From contig DKCH01000012.1 of the NCBI GenBank assembly GCA_002449135.1, forward strand, positions 3,996 to 37,900: a DNA stretch of 33,905 nt, read 5' to 3'. Of this stretch, positions 1 through 8,892 are shown in pieces; position 1 is the stretch's first letter; every line of letters begins with the position of its first letter. The notes under the pieces were generated by a model. That model did not search any database, was not told the DNA's origin, and saw nothing but the letters and a program-made list of their open reading frames with translations. This stretch comes from Caryophanales bacterium UBA6879. Lineage in GTDB: Bacteria > Bacillota_I > Bacilli_A > RFN20 > CAG-288. The position numbers were made by a program, and so were the translations under genes.

Positions 1-2274
1 ACTAAATATCAACAAGAATTCAATGATGATTATTTATCTATTGAGCATCTTTTACTTGCTCAATTTGATTCTAAAAATTCTTTAATCGAAAAATTAAAGG
101 AACTTGAGAATTATAATAAAGAAAGTTTTTTAAAAGTTATTAAAGAAATAAGAGGAAATTCTAGAGTTACATCTGATAACCCTGAAGCCACTTATGATGT
201 GTTAAATAAATACGGGAGAGATCTTGTTGAAGAAGTCGCCAAAGGTAAAATTGATCCTGTTATTGGTCGTGATGAAGAAATTAGAAGAGTTATTCAAATT
301 CTTTCTAGAAAAAGTAAAAATAATCCTATTTTAATCGGTGAACCTGGTGTTGGTAAAACAGCAGTTGTTGAAGGTTTAGCTTGGAGAATTTTTAAAGGTG
401 ATGTACCAATTTCTTTAAAAGATAAGACTATTTTTGAACTTGATTTAGGTTCTTTAATTGCTGGTGCTAAATATCGTGGTGAATTTGAAGAAAGATTAAA
501 AGCAACTTTAAATGAAGTTAAAAAATCTGATGGCCGTATAATTTTATTCATTGATGAAATTCATATGCTTATTGGTGCTGGTCGTACTGATGGTGCTATG
601 GATGCTGCTAACTTATTAAAACCTATGTTAGCTAGAGGTGAATTACATTGTATCGGTGCTACTACTTTAAATGAGTATCGTGAATATATCGAAAAAGACC
701 CAGCTTTTGAAAGAAGAATGCAAAAGGTTTTGGTTGATGAATCAACAGTTGAAGATACTATTACAATTTTAAGAGGTATTAAAGGCGCTTATGAAAGACA
801 TCATGGTGTTCAAATTACTGATGATGCTTTAATTGCTGCTGCAACCCTTTCTAAACGTTACATTACTGATCGTCATTTACCTGATAAAGCTATTGATTTA
901 ATTGATGAAGCTTGTGCTAAAGTTAGAATGCAAATTGACTCTATGCCAGATGAACTTGATCAAGTTAATAGAAAATTAATGCAATTAGAAATTGAAAAAG
1001 TTTCTTTAAAAAATGATGATTCTGAAGCCGCAGCTGCTCGTTTAAAGGAAATTTCTAAAGAAATTTCAGAATATAAAACAAGAAAAGATGAGCTTACTTT
1101 ACAATGGCAAAATGAAAAGAAAGAGTTGGAAGATGTTAAAGTCTATCAACAAAAATTAGCTACTGCTAAGCTTAACTTAGAAAAAGCTATGTCTGATTAT
1201 GATTCTGAGACTGCAGCAAAGCTTCAAAACATGGAAATTCCTGCTTTAAAGAAGAAGATTGCTGATTTAAAAGCTAGAAATGATAAAGACAAGATCTTAG
1301 ATGAAACTGTTACTGATGAAACTATTGCTAGTGTTATTTCAACCTGGACTGGAATACCTGTAGCTAAATTGACTCAATCTGAATCAAGTAAAATTTTGAA
1401 TTTAAAGAGTGAATTAGCTAAAAGAGTTATTGGTCAAGATGAAGCTTTGGAATTAGTTTCTGATGCAATTATTAGATCTCGTGCTGGTGTAAATGATTCT
1501 AATAGACCTTTAGGTTCATTTATGTTCTTAGGCCCTACTGGTGTTGGTAAAACTGAAGTTGCTAAAGCTTTGGCTGAGCAATTATTTGATTCTGATTCTG
1601 AAATTATAAGAATCGATATGTCTGAATATATGGAGAAATATAATGTATCTAGACTTATTGGTGCTGCTCCTGGTTATGTTGGTTATGAACAAGGTGGTCA
1701 ATTAACTGAAGCTGTTAGAAGAAAACCTTATTCTATTGTTTTATTTGATGAAATTGAAAAAGCAAATCCTGATGTCTTTGATATTTTATTACAGGTCTTA
1801 GATGATGGTAGATTAACAGATTCTCAAGGTAGAGTTGTAGATTTTAAGAATACAATCTTAATTATGACTTCTAACTTAGGAAGTGAATATTTACTTAATG
1901 GTAATACTCCTGAAAACAAGAACAAGGTTATGGATTTATTAAAGACTAAATTCAAACCAGAATTCTTAAATAGAATTGATGAAATTGTCATGTTTAACTC
2001 TTTAACTAAAGATGTTGTTGATAAGATTGTTGTTAAATTCTTGTCAATTTTAGGTTCTCACTTATCTGAAAAAGGTATTAAGTTTACTTATACCGAAAAA
2101 GCTGTTAAGAAGATTGGTGATGATTCTTATGATCCTCTTTATGGTGCTAGACCTATTAGAAGATATATTCAAAAATATATTGAAACACCTTTGGCTACTG
2201 AAATTATTAGCGGAAAAGTTGGTACTTCAGTTAAATTAGATTTAGTTAAAGATGATTTTGTCTTTACTAAGTAA
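1..2274 (+). CDS. clpB: ClpB protein disaggregase, 5' end cut off by window
   Basis: Hexameric AAA+ disaggregase that works with DnaK to rescue aggregated protein in the cytoplasm. The frame is open from base 1, so the true start lies upstream; 757 residues are visible, and about 100 are missing relative to the usual 850-870. The first visible residues resemble the end of the ClpB N-domain (LSIEHLLLAQ), followed by IRGNSRVTS and the YGRDL linker. The first ATPase domain has Walker A GEPGVGKT and Walker B LFIDEIH. A coiled-coil middle domain of roughly 110 residues follows (about visible residues 365-470), which favours ClpB over ClpA. The second ATPase domain has GPTGVGKT, LFDEIEKA and a C-terminal arginine-rich GARPIRRYIQ segment. 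It ends in TAA shortly before a tRNA-His promoter. No regulatory region is in the window. Confidence 0.97.
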   Translation, partial: TKYQQEFNDDYLSIEHLLLAQFDSKNSLIEKLKELENYNKESFLKVIKEIRGNSRVTSDNPEATYDVLNKYGRDLVEEVAKGKIDPVIGRDEEIRRVIQILSRKSKNNPILIGEPGVGKTAVVEGLAWRIFKGDVPISLKDKTIFELDLGSLIAGAKYRGEFEERLKATLNEVKKSDGRIILFIDEIHMLIGAGRTDGAMDAANLLKPMLARGELHCIGATTLNEYREYIEKDPAFERRMQKVLVDESTVEDTITILRGIKGAYERHHGVQITDDALIAAATLSKRYITDRHLPDKAIDLIDEACAKVRMQIDSMPDELDQVNRKLMQLEIEKVSLKNDDSEAAAARLKEISKEISEYKTRKDELTLQWQNEKKELEDVKVYQQKLATAKLNLEKAMSDYDSETAAKLQNMEIPALKKKIADLKARNDKDKILDETVTDETIASVISTWTGIPVAKLTQSESSKILNLKSELAKRVIGQDEALELVSDAIIRSRAGVNDSNRPLGSFMFLGPTGVGKTEVAKALAEQLFDSDSEIIRIDMSEYMEKYNVSRLIGAAPGYVGYEQGGQLTEAVRRKPYSIVLFDEIEKANPDVFDILLQVLDDGRLTDSQGRVVDFKNTILIMTSNLGSEYLLNGNTPENKNKVMDLLKTKFKPEFLNRIDEIVMFNSLTKDVVDKIVVKFLSILGSHLSEKGIKFTYTEKAVKKIGDDSYDPLYGARPIRRYIQKYIETPLATEIISGKVGTSVKLDLVKDDFVFTK

Positions 2275-2289
2275 AACAAAAAAATTCTA

Positions 2290-2319
2290 TTTACAAACGA
2301 ATGGTAAATAAGGTAAAAT
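2290..2319 (+). promoter_or_regulatory. Promoter of tRNA-His
   Basis: A TTTACA -35 box (2290-2295), 18-bp spacer and TAAAAT -10 box (2314-2319) would start transcription near 2326. The predicted 5' leader contains a small hairpin CCTTA/TAAGG with a GTAA tetraloop (2328-2341) just before the tRNA. Confidence 0.6.
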
Positions 2320-2348
2320 AATTATCGCCTTAGTAATAAGGTAATAAT

Positions 2349-2425
2349 GGTGGCTGTGGTGAAGGGGTTAACACAACCGGCTGTGAACCGGTCACGCGCG
2401 GGTTCAAATCTCGTCAGCCACCCCA
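2349..2425 (+). tRNA. tRNA-His (anticodon GTG)
   Basis: Acceptor strands GTGGCTG (2350-2356) and CAGCCAC (2415-2421) pair fully. The extra 5' G (2349) opposite discriminator C (2422) is the hallmark of tRNA-His. The anticodon stem ACCGG/CCGGT encloses loop CTGTGAA with anticodon GTG. CCA (2423-2425) is encoded. Confidence 0.96.
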
Positions 2426-2437
2426 TTTGTAAATAAT

Positions 2438-2469
2438 AGTTTGGTGCTTAAATGTACCAAACTTTTTTT
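2438..2469 (+). terminator. Rho-independent terminator after tRNA-His
   Basis: An 8-bp stem AGTTTGGT (2438-2445) / ACCAAACT (2456-2463) is followed by a run of T. It ends the tRNA-His transcript. Confidence 0.88.
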
Positions 2470-2547
2470 ATTAAACTATTTAATTTTAGAGAGCTTTAAA
2501 AATATTTTAAAAAGTATTAAAATAAAAATATAGATAAGGAGAAAAGT

Positions 2548-2718
2548 ATGAAATACAAAACAGTTGTCATAAAGTATAACCCATGTGCAAAAAAGATGGC
2601 AAAAGAAGTTGAAAAAACTGCTAATGAATATGCTCAAAAAGGTTGGAAATTACTTACTTTCTCAGTAACTCTTTCTGCTAAAGCTATTCTTGTTTTTGAA
2701 GTCTCTGAAGCAAACTAA
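2548..2718 (+). CDS. Small DUF4177-like protein (56 aa)
   Basis: A 56-residue ORF starting at ATG 2548 with the Shine-Dalgarno AAGGAG at 2536-2541. The protein opens MKYKTVVIKYN, has a helix with NEYAQKGWKL and finishes with a beta strand AILVFEV. This matches the DUF4177 layout: a strand, a helix ending in E/K-GW, and a final strand such as LVFE. Function is unknown for the family. It stands alone between the tRNA-His terminator and cls. A second member of the same fold lies in the island at 31145, only distantly similar. The good ribosome site and family match make it a likely real gene despite its size. Confidence 0.7.
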   Translation: MKYKTVVIKYNPCAKKMAKEVEKTANEYAQKGWKLLTFSVTLSAKAILVFEVSEAN

Positions 2719-2816
2719 TATTAGGTAATTTATTCTAATTTAAGTTATATACACAATTTTCTGTGCTATTTTTAAGTTATGTAAAATTTTAATTAATTTT
2801 GATAAAATTTAATAGT

Positions 2817-4355
2817 ATGAGAAAATTACTTAAGAAACTTTTTTCTAGAGCAGCTCTAGTTAGTTTATTAATCTTAGCTCAACTTGGTTTAATAATTTAT
2901 TTTATCTATTGGGGTTTTAATTTTAATTCTGTTTTTGTTTGGATTTTTTTATATATTATTTCCACTATAATTTGCCTTTATATTATTCAAAAAGACGAAA
3001 TGCCAGAATTTAAATTACCATGGATTGTTACTGTTTTACTTTTACCTGGTTTTGGTGTTGTACTTTATTTTTTGTTTGGGCATTTATCTGTTTCTCATAA
3101 ATATAGAAAATCATTTAAAGATTTTAATGATAAAATTCATAACATTCTTTTAAGCAAGAAGGAAAATGCGGAACTTAAAAATATAGATTTAGAAGCTTAT
3201 CAATTACTTTCCTATGTAGAAAATGTTGCACGCACTCCTTTTTATTCTAATTCAATAGTTAAGTATTTTAAGATTGGTGAAGATTTTTTACCTGTTTTTT
3301 TAGATGAATTACGTAAGGCTACTAAATATATATATTTAGAATACTATATTATTTCGAATGGAAAAGCGTGGAATTCAATTTTACAAATTTTAAAAGAAAA
3401 AGTTAAACAAGGTATTGAAGTTCGTGTTATTTATGATGATATTGGTTCAATGTTAGGTGTTAAATATGGTTATCCAAAATATTTAGAATCGCTTGGGATT
3501 AAGGCGATGGCTTTCAATAGATATAGACCAATTATTTCTTCAGTTTACAATAATAGGGATCATAGAAAAATCACCATAATTGATGGTGAGGTTGGTTTTA
3601 CAGGTGGAATAAATCTTTCTGATGAATATTTTAATATGGTGAAAGTTTTTGGAGTTTGGAAAGATAATGCCATTATGATAAAAGGTGAAGGAGTTAAATC
3701 TTTGCTTGGTATGTTTTTAATGATGTGGGCTTCAAATTCTAAATATCCAAAAGATGATTTGAATAGTTATTTTAATAAAAAAACACAAGGAATCGAAAGT
3801 GATGGATATATTCAACCTTACGCAGATGGACCTAAGCCACTTTATAAAGAAAAAGTTTCCCGTAACGTGTATTTAAATATGATTAATAATTCAAAAAAAT
3901 ATTTATATATATCTACCCCTTACTTAGTTTGTGACTATTCTTTAACTGAAGCTTTAATTAATGCTAAAAAAAGAGGAGTTGATGTAAGAATTTTATTACC
4001 AGGTATTCCAGATAAAAAAATTATTTACAATTTAAGTAAGCTACAGGCGCATAAACTCTTCAAAGAAGGAGTTAAGATTTATTCTTATTTACCTGGTTTT
4101 AATCATGCAAAAACTTTTGTTTCTGATGACAAATATGCTTGTTGTGGCACAATAAATTTAGATTATCGTTCCTTAGTTCATAATTTTGAGTGCGGCACTT
4201 TAATAGTCTTAAATAATGATTGCATTAAAAATATTAAGGAAGATTTTTTAGAAATGTTTAATCAAAGTAAGTTAATGGGTGAAAAAGAATTTAAGACTAA
4301 TATTGTTTTAAAAGTAATCTTATCTTTTATTTCGATTTTTTCACCACTATTTTAA
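2817..4355 (+). CDS. cls: Cardiolipin synthase (phospholipase D family)
   Basis: Joins two phosphatidylglycerol molecules into cardiolipin at the inner membrane. Two hydrophobic segments lie in the first 90 residues (ALVSLLILAQLGLIIYF and a second pair near WIVTVLLLPGFG). Two HKD phosphodiesterase motifs follow: HRKITIID with GGINLSDEY, and HAKTFVSDD with GTINLDYRS. Length is 512 residues from ATG 2817, normal for Gram-positive Cls. A TTG at 2799 in the same frame would add six residues, but neither start has a clear Shine-Dalgarno; ATG is preferred because the MRKLLKKLF start gives the usual basic residues before the first membrane helix. A GATAAAAT box (2801-2808) lies so close that the mRNA could be almost leaderless. 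Confidence 0.93.
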   Translation: MRKLLKKLFSRAALVSLLILAQLGLIIYFIYWGFNFNSVFVWIFLYIISTIICLYIIQKDEMPEFKLPWIVTVLLLPGFGVVLYFLFGHLSVSHKYRKSFKDFNDKIHNILLSKKENAELKNIDLEAYQLLSYVENVARTPFYSNSIVKYFKIGEDFLPVFLDELRKATKYIYLEYYIISNGKAWNSILQILKEKVKQGIEVRVIYDDIGSMLGVKYGYPKYLESLGIKAMAFNRYRPIISSVYNNRDHRKITIIDGEVGFTGGINLSDEYFNMVKVFGVWKDNAIMIKGEGVKSLLGMFLMMWASNSKYPKDDLNSYFNKKTQGIESDGYIQPYADGPKPLYKEKVSRNVYLNMINNSKKYLYISTPYLVCDYSLTEALINAKKRGVDVRILLPGIPDKKIIYNLSKLQAHKLFKEGVKIYSYLPGFNHAKTFVSDDKYACCGTINLDYRSLVHNFECGTLIVLNNDCIKNIKEDFLEMFNQSKLMGEKEFKTNIVLKVILSFISIFSPLF

Positions 4356-4373
4356 AATTTTTGTCTCTTAAAA

Positions 4374-4382
4374 TGTTATACT
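4374..4382 (+). promoter_or_regulatory. Extended -10 promoter element
   Basis: TG-n-TATACT (TATACT at 4377-4382) lies 27 bp before the start of the AT-hook membrane protein. No good -35 box is seen, which is usual for extended -10 promoters. GGAGG at 4400-4404 is the ribosome site. Confidence 0.5.
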
Positions 4383-4409
4383 AATAAAGATTGTTAAACG
4401 GAGGAAATT

Positions 4410-5825
4410 ATGGAAAATACAAATGAAACTGTTTCAACCCCTGCACCTAAAAAGAGAGGTAGAAAACCTGGAAGTAAAAATAGTGTTACTAAGAAAACTA
4501 CAGCAAAGAAAAAAACTTCGACAAAAACAAGTAACTCTTCCAAAGTTATAAAGGAAGAAGTATTACTTTCTAAAGATGATGTTAATTCAATTGATGATTT
4601 AGTTAATATTGCTAAAGATGATAACACTTCTCATGAAGAAGTTAAGACTGAACAAGTTAAAGATGAAAATAACAATGAAGAAAAAAATACTGAAAGTAAA
4701 GAAACTACTTCTAAACAAGAAGATGAAGTTTCAAACGCTTTAGATGAGATTGCTTCAAAACATGAAGAAGATAAAACTTCAAATGAAAATACTACTGTTG
4801 AAGAATCTAAAGAAGTTACTTCTACATTTATGCCTCTTCCTGAATTGTTATTTGATGATGATGATCCAGAAAAGTATGTAGAGAAGAAAAGAAATGATTT
4901 TAAGAAATTGGTAAATAAATCTTCTTTATTTTCTAAAATTGCAAATTTTGTTATTTTTGGATTCTTAATAATTGCCATTATTTTAATGATTACTGTTAAA
5001 AACGAAGGAATTAAATGGGTTGCTTACATTCCATTAGCCTTAGCTATTGTTGGTTTTATTTTCTCATTTATTTATTCACGTAGAGAACAAAAGAATATTA
5101 ATTTAGAAGTAAAGTCTTATGTTACTGATGTTATTTCTCAGTTAGATGCTTTTTATTTTTCTAATATAGAAAATTTAGAAAATGTTACTTTTTCAACTTC
5201 TGCTAAAGCTGATTTAGCTGATTTAACTGAAGCACATTATTTCGATACTATTCAAGATTTTAATTCTCGTAATGTTGTAAAGGCCGATTATAAAGGATTA
5301 GAAATTAAAGTATCTGAAGTCGCTTGCCGTAATCCTTATCAAGCTCCTGAAGGTGTTCAAACTGGAAGAAAAACTCCTACTGCTTCTTATGGTATTTTTG
5401 GTAAATATATTTCCTACCCTATTACATTAAAAGAAAATGCTTCTGTAATTCTATTGCTTCTTGGCACAAATAGTTATATTCCTACTTATTTAGATGGTTA
5501 CATGGAAGTTGATGTAACTAAATATTTTTCTGATTCTTATGACGAAAAAGCACAAGGAAAGTATCGTTGCTGGACAGATAATAATGTCGTTTTAGAACAG
5601 CTTTTATCTAATAAGGATTTAGTTGAGCTTTTAAATTCTTTTTCACCAGACGAAAATTTAGAAAATCTCTTTATTTCTATTAATTCTCATGGCTTAAAAT
5701 TTTGCTTAAATTACAATGAAAGTGTTATGGAAGTTCCAACTGAAAAACCTGTTAGTGGTTCCCCTTATAAACACTTCAGAGCTGATTTTGAAAAAGTCTT
5801 AAAGTTTATTGATTTAATAAAGTAA
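4410..5825 (+). CDS. Membrane protein with AT-hook-like basic N-terminus
   Basis: 471 residues with an unusual layout. Residues 14-23 read KKRGRKPGSK, a good match to the AT-hook (core RGRKP), followed by a lysine/threonine-rich stretch. Residues about 55-135 are acidic and low-complexity (many E, K, T, S). Two transmembrane helices follow near residues 175-215 (FVIFGFLIIAIILMI and a second ending FSFIY, then RREQK). The remaining 250 residues are a globular domain of mixed alpha/beta look (for example ISQLDAFYF and FISINSHGLKFCLNYN) that resembles the DUF3137-type membrane proteins only loosely. Both ends of the helical pair probably face the cytoplasm, so the basic tail could touch DNA while anchored; this is inference. 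It has its own promoter and SD GGAGG, and is likely co-transcribed with the next genes (2-nt gap). Confidence 0.8.
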   Translation: MENTNETVSTPAPKKRGRKPGSKNSVTKKTTAKKKTSTKTSNSSKVIKEEVLLSKDDVNSIDDLVNIAKDDNTSHEEVKTEQVKDENNNEEKNTESKETTSKQEDEVSNALDEIASKHEEDKTSNENTTVEESKEVTSTFMPLPELLFDDDDPEKYVEKKRNDFKKLVNKSSLFSKIANFVIFGFLIIAIILMITVKNEGIKWVAYIPLALAIVGFIFSFIYSRREQKNINLEVKSYVTDVISQLDAFYFSNIENLENVTFSTSAKADLADLTEAHYFDTIQDFNSRNVVKADYKGLEIKVSEVACRNPYQAPEGVQTGRKTPTASYGIFGKYISYPITLKENASVILLLLGTNSYIPTYLDGYMEVDVTKYFSDSYDEKAQGKYRCWTDNNVVLEQLLSNKDLVELLNSFSPDENLENLFISINSHGLKFCLNYNESVMEVPTEKPVSGSPYKHFRADFEKVLKFIDLIK

Positions 5826-5827
5826 TT

Positions 5828-6358
5828 ATGTATTCTTCATTAATTAAAAGTTTTAAACATGATGGTTCTAGCCATCGTATGTGGATGTATTTAAACTTTT
5901 TGAAAGAAGATAATCAGTATTATTATTTAGCAAGTAAAAGAGCAAAAGTTATTGAACATGATGGAAGAGAATGGAGAGCTCCGGAAGGTTCGTTATATAT
6001 TCTTTCTAAAAATAGATTTTTTAATGTTATTTGCATGTTTATTAAGCCTAAAAAAATCTGTTATTATGTAAATATTGCTTCACCTTCTATTAAAGTTAAT
6101 ACTTGCTTTGAATTTATTGATTATGATTTAGATTTAAAAAAGAGCGAAGATGGAAAAGTAAGAGAAATTGATTGGGGTGAATATCGTTCAAATTCTAAGT
6201 TTTATAATTATTCTCAGGAATTAAAAGTTGTCTGTGAAAAGTCTTTAAAAGAAGTTGAAGATGAATTAATAAGAGGTTTAGGTCCTTTTAATGATGAAGA
6301 AAATTTTAAAATATATGAACAATATTTAAAAAATATTGAGAAAGAAGATTTTGAATAA
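5828..6358 (+). CDS. DUF402 family protein, probable nucleoside tri-/diphosphatase
   Basis: 176 residues matching the DUF402/UPF0374 family (B. subtilis YgaC, S. aureus Ntdp), small beta-barrel enzymes that hydrolyse nucleoside tri- and diphosphates with divalent metal. Visible hallmarks are GSSHRMWMYL near the N-terminus, REWRAPEGSLYILSKNRFFN in the barrel, and the acidic metal site FIDYDLDLKK followed by DWGEY. The C-terminal helix contains many charged residues as in the family. No strong SD is visible; it starts 2 nt after the preceding gene and its stop overlaps the start of tsaE (TAATG). The exact substrate cannot be read from sequence. Confidence 0.85.
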   Translation: MYSSLIKSFKHDGSSHRMWMYLNFLKEDNQYYYLASKRAKVIEHDGREWRAPEGSLYILSKNRFFNVICMFIKPKKICYYVNIASPSIKVNTCFEFIDYDLDLKKSEDGKVREIDWGEYRSNSKFYNYSQELKVVCEKSLKEVEDELIRGLGPFNDEENFKIYEQYLKNIEKEDFE

Positions 6359-6777
6359 TGAAGTTTATTACAAAATGTCCAAGTCAAACTAAAATGTTGG
6401 CTAAAATAATAGCTAATTCATTTAAGGGTGGTGAAGTTATTTTAGCTAATGGTGATTTAGGCGCAGGTAAGACTGCATTTGCTCAAGGTATAGGTTTGGG
6501 TTTAGGTGTTAAACAAATTATTAATTCCCCTACATTTAATATCATGAAATTTTATAAAGGTAAAAAGTTAAATTTTTATCATATTGATGCCTATAGGTTA
6601 GAAGATACTAATGAGGTTTCTAATATTGGTTTAGATGAAGAGATAGGTAATCCTGATGGTGTTTGTTTAATAGAATGGTCTAATTTTATTAAACAGTATT
6701 TACCTGAACATTATTTAGAAGTCAATATAACAAAAATTGGGAAAAATTCCCGCTTAATTGAAATTGAGGAAAAATAG
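6358..6777 (+). CDS. tsaE: tRNA t6A synthesis ATPase TsaE
   Basis: Part of the TsaB-TsaD-TsaE machine that puts threonylcarbamoyl on A37 of ANN-decoding tRNAs. The P-loop GDLGAGKT sits at residues 32-39; INSPTFNIM (switch region), FYHIDAYRL and the conserved EW pair in LIEWSNF are all present. 139 residues is normal. The start overlaps the stop of the DUF402 gene by one base, and tsaB follows after one base, so translation is coupled along the operon. Confidence 0.96.
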   Translation: MKFITKCPSQTKMLAKIIANSFKGGEVILANGDLGAGKTAFAQGIGLGLGVKQIINSPTFNIMKFYKGKKLNFYHIDAYRLEDTNEVSNIGLDEEIGNPDGVCLIEWSNFIKQYLPEHYLEVNITKIGKNSRLIEIEEK

Positions 6778-6778
6778 A

Positions 6779-7405
6779 ATGCTAAAAGTTTGTATCGATT
6801 CATGTAATCTTGATTTAGAATATTCAATTATTAATGATAATAAAGTTTTAGAAAAAAATGTGTTTTCTAATAAAAATCAAATAGCTGAAGAATTAATACC
6901 TCTTATCAAATGTGCTATTGAAAAGAATAATCTAAAGTTTAATCAAATTGATGAGATTTATTTAACTAAAGGTCCTGGTTCTTATACTGGTGAGCGTTTA
7001 GGCCTTACTTTTGCAAAAATTTATGCTCTTTTAAATAAAAATACAAAAATTTATTTGATATCTTCTTTAAAGGTTTTATCTTTAAATGCTTTAGATAAAA
7101 AAGTTTTAACATTAATTGATGCTAGAAATAACGCTTGTTATGGTGCTATATATCAAAATGGCAATTTAATTGTTGAAGAAAAAAGATACGAAGCAAAAGA
7201 AATTTATGATCTTTATAATTCATATCATGTTGATGTTGTTAATTATCCAGTAGCACAAACTAATATTAAAAATAATTTTGGTGACTTAAATTTGAATGGT
7301 GTTTTAACAATAGATAACATGGTAAATAATTTAAGCTATTTTGATTTAGTAAAAGATCCAATTAATATTAAAGCCGTTTATTTTAAAGGTAAAAATGGAT
7401 ATTAG
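6779..7405 (+). CDS. tsaB: tRNA t6A synthesis protein TsaB
   Basis: An inactive Kae1-like ASKHA partner that dimerises with TsaD. 208 residues from ATG 6779; an in-frame upstream ATG at 6758 lies within tsaE, and GAGG about 10 nt upstream supports 6779. Hallmarks are the N-terminal CIDSCNLD strand-loop, the TKGPGSYTGERLGLTFAK motif typical of TsaB (GPGSYTGLR), and LIDARNNACYGAIY. Slightly divergent towards the C-terminus, as in other AT-rich genomes. It overlaps rimI by 11 bp. Confidence 0.94.
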   Translation: MLKVCIDSCNLDLEYSIINDNKVLEKNVFSNKNQIAEELIPLIKCAIEKNNLKFNQIDEIYLTKGPGSYTGERLGLTFAKIYALLNKNTKIYLISSLKVLSLNALDKKVLTLIDARNNACYGAIYQNGNLIVEEKRYEAKEIYDLYNSYHVDVVNYPVAQTNIKNNFGDLNLNGVLTIDNMVNNLSYFDLVKDPINIKAVYFKGKNGY

Positions 7406-7835
7406 TTTATTAACAAATAATGATGATTGTTTTATTTTAGAAAAAATTTCAAAAGAATTATTTTATAAAACAAGTCAATTTAGTTTTAATAATTTTGCTA
7501 AAGCTATTAATAATAAGAATTATTTAGTTTTTCTTTTAAGAGAAGATTCTAAAATAATTGGTTATGTTTATTATTCTTTGGTGTTAGACGAAGCCGAAAT
7601 TTATCAAATTGGAATTATTAAAAGTGAGCAAAATAAAAAACTAGGTGAGTTTTTATTATCAAATAGTTTGGCTATTTTAGCTAAAAAAGGTATAAAAAAA
7701 GTCTTTTTAGACGTAAGAAGTAATAATATTTATGCCATAAAGTTATATACTAAAGAAGGTTTCAAATATTTATACACAAGAAAAAATTATTACGAGAACT
7801 CTGTTGATGCCTTAGTTTATGAAAAGGAGTTGTAA
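7395..7835 (+). CDS. rimI: GNAT N-acetyltransferase RimI-like
   Basis: 146-residue GNAT fold protein. The acetyl-CoA pyrophosphate-binding loop is seen in YQIGIIKSEQNKKLGEFLL (Q-N-K-K-L-G replaces the usual R/Q-x-x-G-x-G/A), then VFLDVRSNNIYAIKLYTKEGFK, a typical RimI strand and helix with the conserved N-x-x-A-x-x-L-Y. RimI acetylates the N-terminal alanine of ribosomal protein S18 in E. coli; in Gram-positive bacteria it commonly sits between tsaB and tsaD, as here, and the target is less certain. Overlaps tsaB by 11 bp; tsaD starts one base after its stop. Confidence 0.9.
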   Translation: MDISLLTNNDDCFILEKISKELFYKTSQFSFNNFAKAINNKNYLVFLLREDSKIIGYVYYSLVLDEAEIYQIGIIKSEQNKKLGEFLLSNSLAILAKKGIKKVFLDVRSNNIYAIKLYTKEGFKYLYTRKNYYENSVDALVYEKEL

Positions 7836-7836
7836 A

Positions 7837-8850
7837 ATGGATGATAATTATATTTTAGGAATTGAATCAAGTTGTGACGAAACTAGTTTTGCTATTTTAA
7901 AAAATGGAACTGAATTACTTTCTAATATTGTTTCTACTCAAATAAAAACACATCAATTATATGGTGGTGTTATGCCAGAAATTGCTTCTCGTTTACATTT
8001 AGAAAATATAGGTTATGTTTTCGATGAATGCTTTAAAAAAGCTAATATTACTCCTGATATGTTATCAGCTGTTGCAGTTACTGGTGGACCTGGTTTAATT
8101 GGTGCTTTACATGTTGGTGTTTTAGCTGCAAAAACAATTGCTGCATTTTACAATATTCCATTAATAAATGTTCATCATTTGGCTGGCCATATTTATGCTA
8201 ATGAATATGCCAAAGAATTTGAGTTTCCTTTAATTGCTGTTTTAGCTAGTGGTGGTAACTCTGAAATTGTTTATATGAAAGATGATTTGCAATTTAAAAT
8301 AGTTGGTGAAACTTTAGATGATGCAATTGGTGAAGGTTTAGATAAGGTTGCAAGGGAATTAGGGTTACCATATCCAGGTGGTGTTTCGATTGACAAACTT
8401 ACCAAAGATAAGACTTATGTTCCAATTAAGCTTCCTAAGGTATCATTAAAAGGATATAATTTATCTTATTCTGGACTAAAATCTGAAACCATTAGAAGAA
8501 TTGAAGAATTAAAAGAAAAGAATTTATTAACGGAAGATAAAATCGAGCAAATTGCTTTTTCCATTGAAAAAGCTTTTGTTGATCAAATAGTTAATAAGGC
8601 AATTAAGGCTGCAAGAGATTTTAAAGTAAGACAAATTGTTTTTGGTGGTGGCGTTTCTGCTAATTCATATTTAAGAAAAATTGTTCAAAAATATAATAAA
8701 GAATTTGATATTGTTATTCCTCCATTATGGTGTACAACTGATAATGCTGCGATGATTTGTAAAGTTGGTTATAAAATGTTTTTGAAAAAACAATTTGCTA
8801 ATTTAGATTTTCAACCTGAGGCATCAAAAATTTTAGGGGAAGAAAAATAA
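7837..8850 (+). CDS. tsaD: tRNA t6A transferase TsaD (Kae1/Gcp family)
   Basis: Catalytic subunit that transfers threonylcarbamoyl from TC-AMP to A37 of tRNA. 337 residues from ATG 7837 with SD AAGGAG at 7824-7829; an earlier in-frame start overlaps rimI and is less likely. N-terminal GIESSCDETS, VTGGPGLIGAL, the metal-binding H-x-x-x-H at His114 and His118 (NVHHLAGHIYA), LASGGNSE, and C-terminal FGGGVSANSYLR with TDNAAM are all intact. Last gene of the operon; a short AT-rich gap with a -10-like box separates it from asnS. Confidence 0.97.
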   Translation: MDDNYILGIESSCDETSFAILKNGTELLSNIVSTQIKTHQLYGGVMPEIASRLHLENIGYVFDECFKKANITPDMLSAVAVTGGPGLIGALHVGVLAAKTIAAFYNIPLINVHHLAGHIYANEYAKEFEFPLIAVLASGGNSEIVYMKDDLQFKIVGETLDDAIGEGLDKVARELGLPYPGGVSIDKLTKDKTYVPIKLPKVSLKGYNLSYSGLKSETIRRIEELKEKNLLTEDKIEQIAFSIEKAFVDQIVNKAIKAARDFKVRQIVFGGGVSANSYLRKIVQKYNKEFDIVIPPLWCTTDNAAMICKVGYKMFLKKQFANLDFQPEASKILGEEK

Positions 8851-8859
8851 AAAATATTA

Positions 8860-8865
8860 TATAAT
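8860..8865 (+). promoter_or_regulatory. Possible -10 box for asnS
   Basis: TATAAT lies 27 bp before the asnS start in a short AT-rich gap; no convincing -35 box is present, so this could also be read-through territory. Confidence 0.35.
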
Positions 8866-8892
8866 AATATAAATTAGAAATGAGGTTAAATT

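Noticed and set aside
294..551. Reverse-strand ORF inside clpB
   Set aside because: It lies fully opposite a well-conserved ATPase domain and has no ribosome site or family features. The same holds for reverse ORFs at 4394-4627, 4631-4978, 17333-17695, 26811-27014, 29037-29234, 29147-29350, 33044-33244 and the forward one at 16269-16496.
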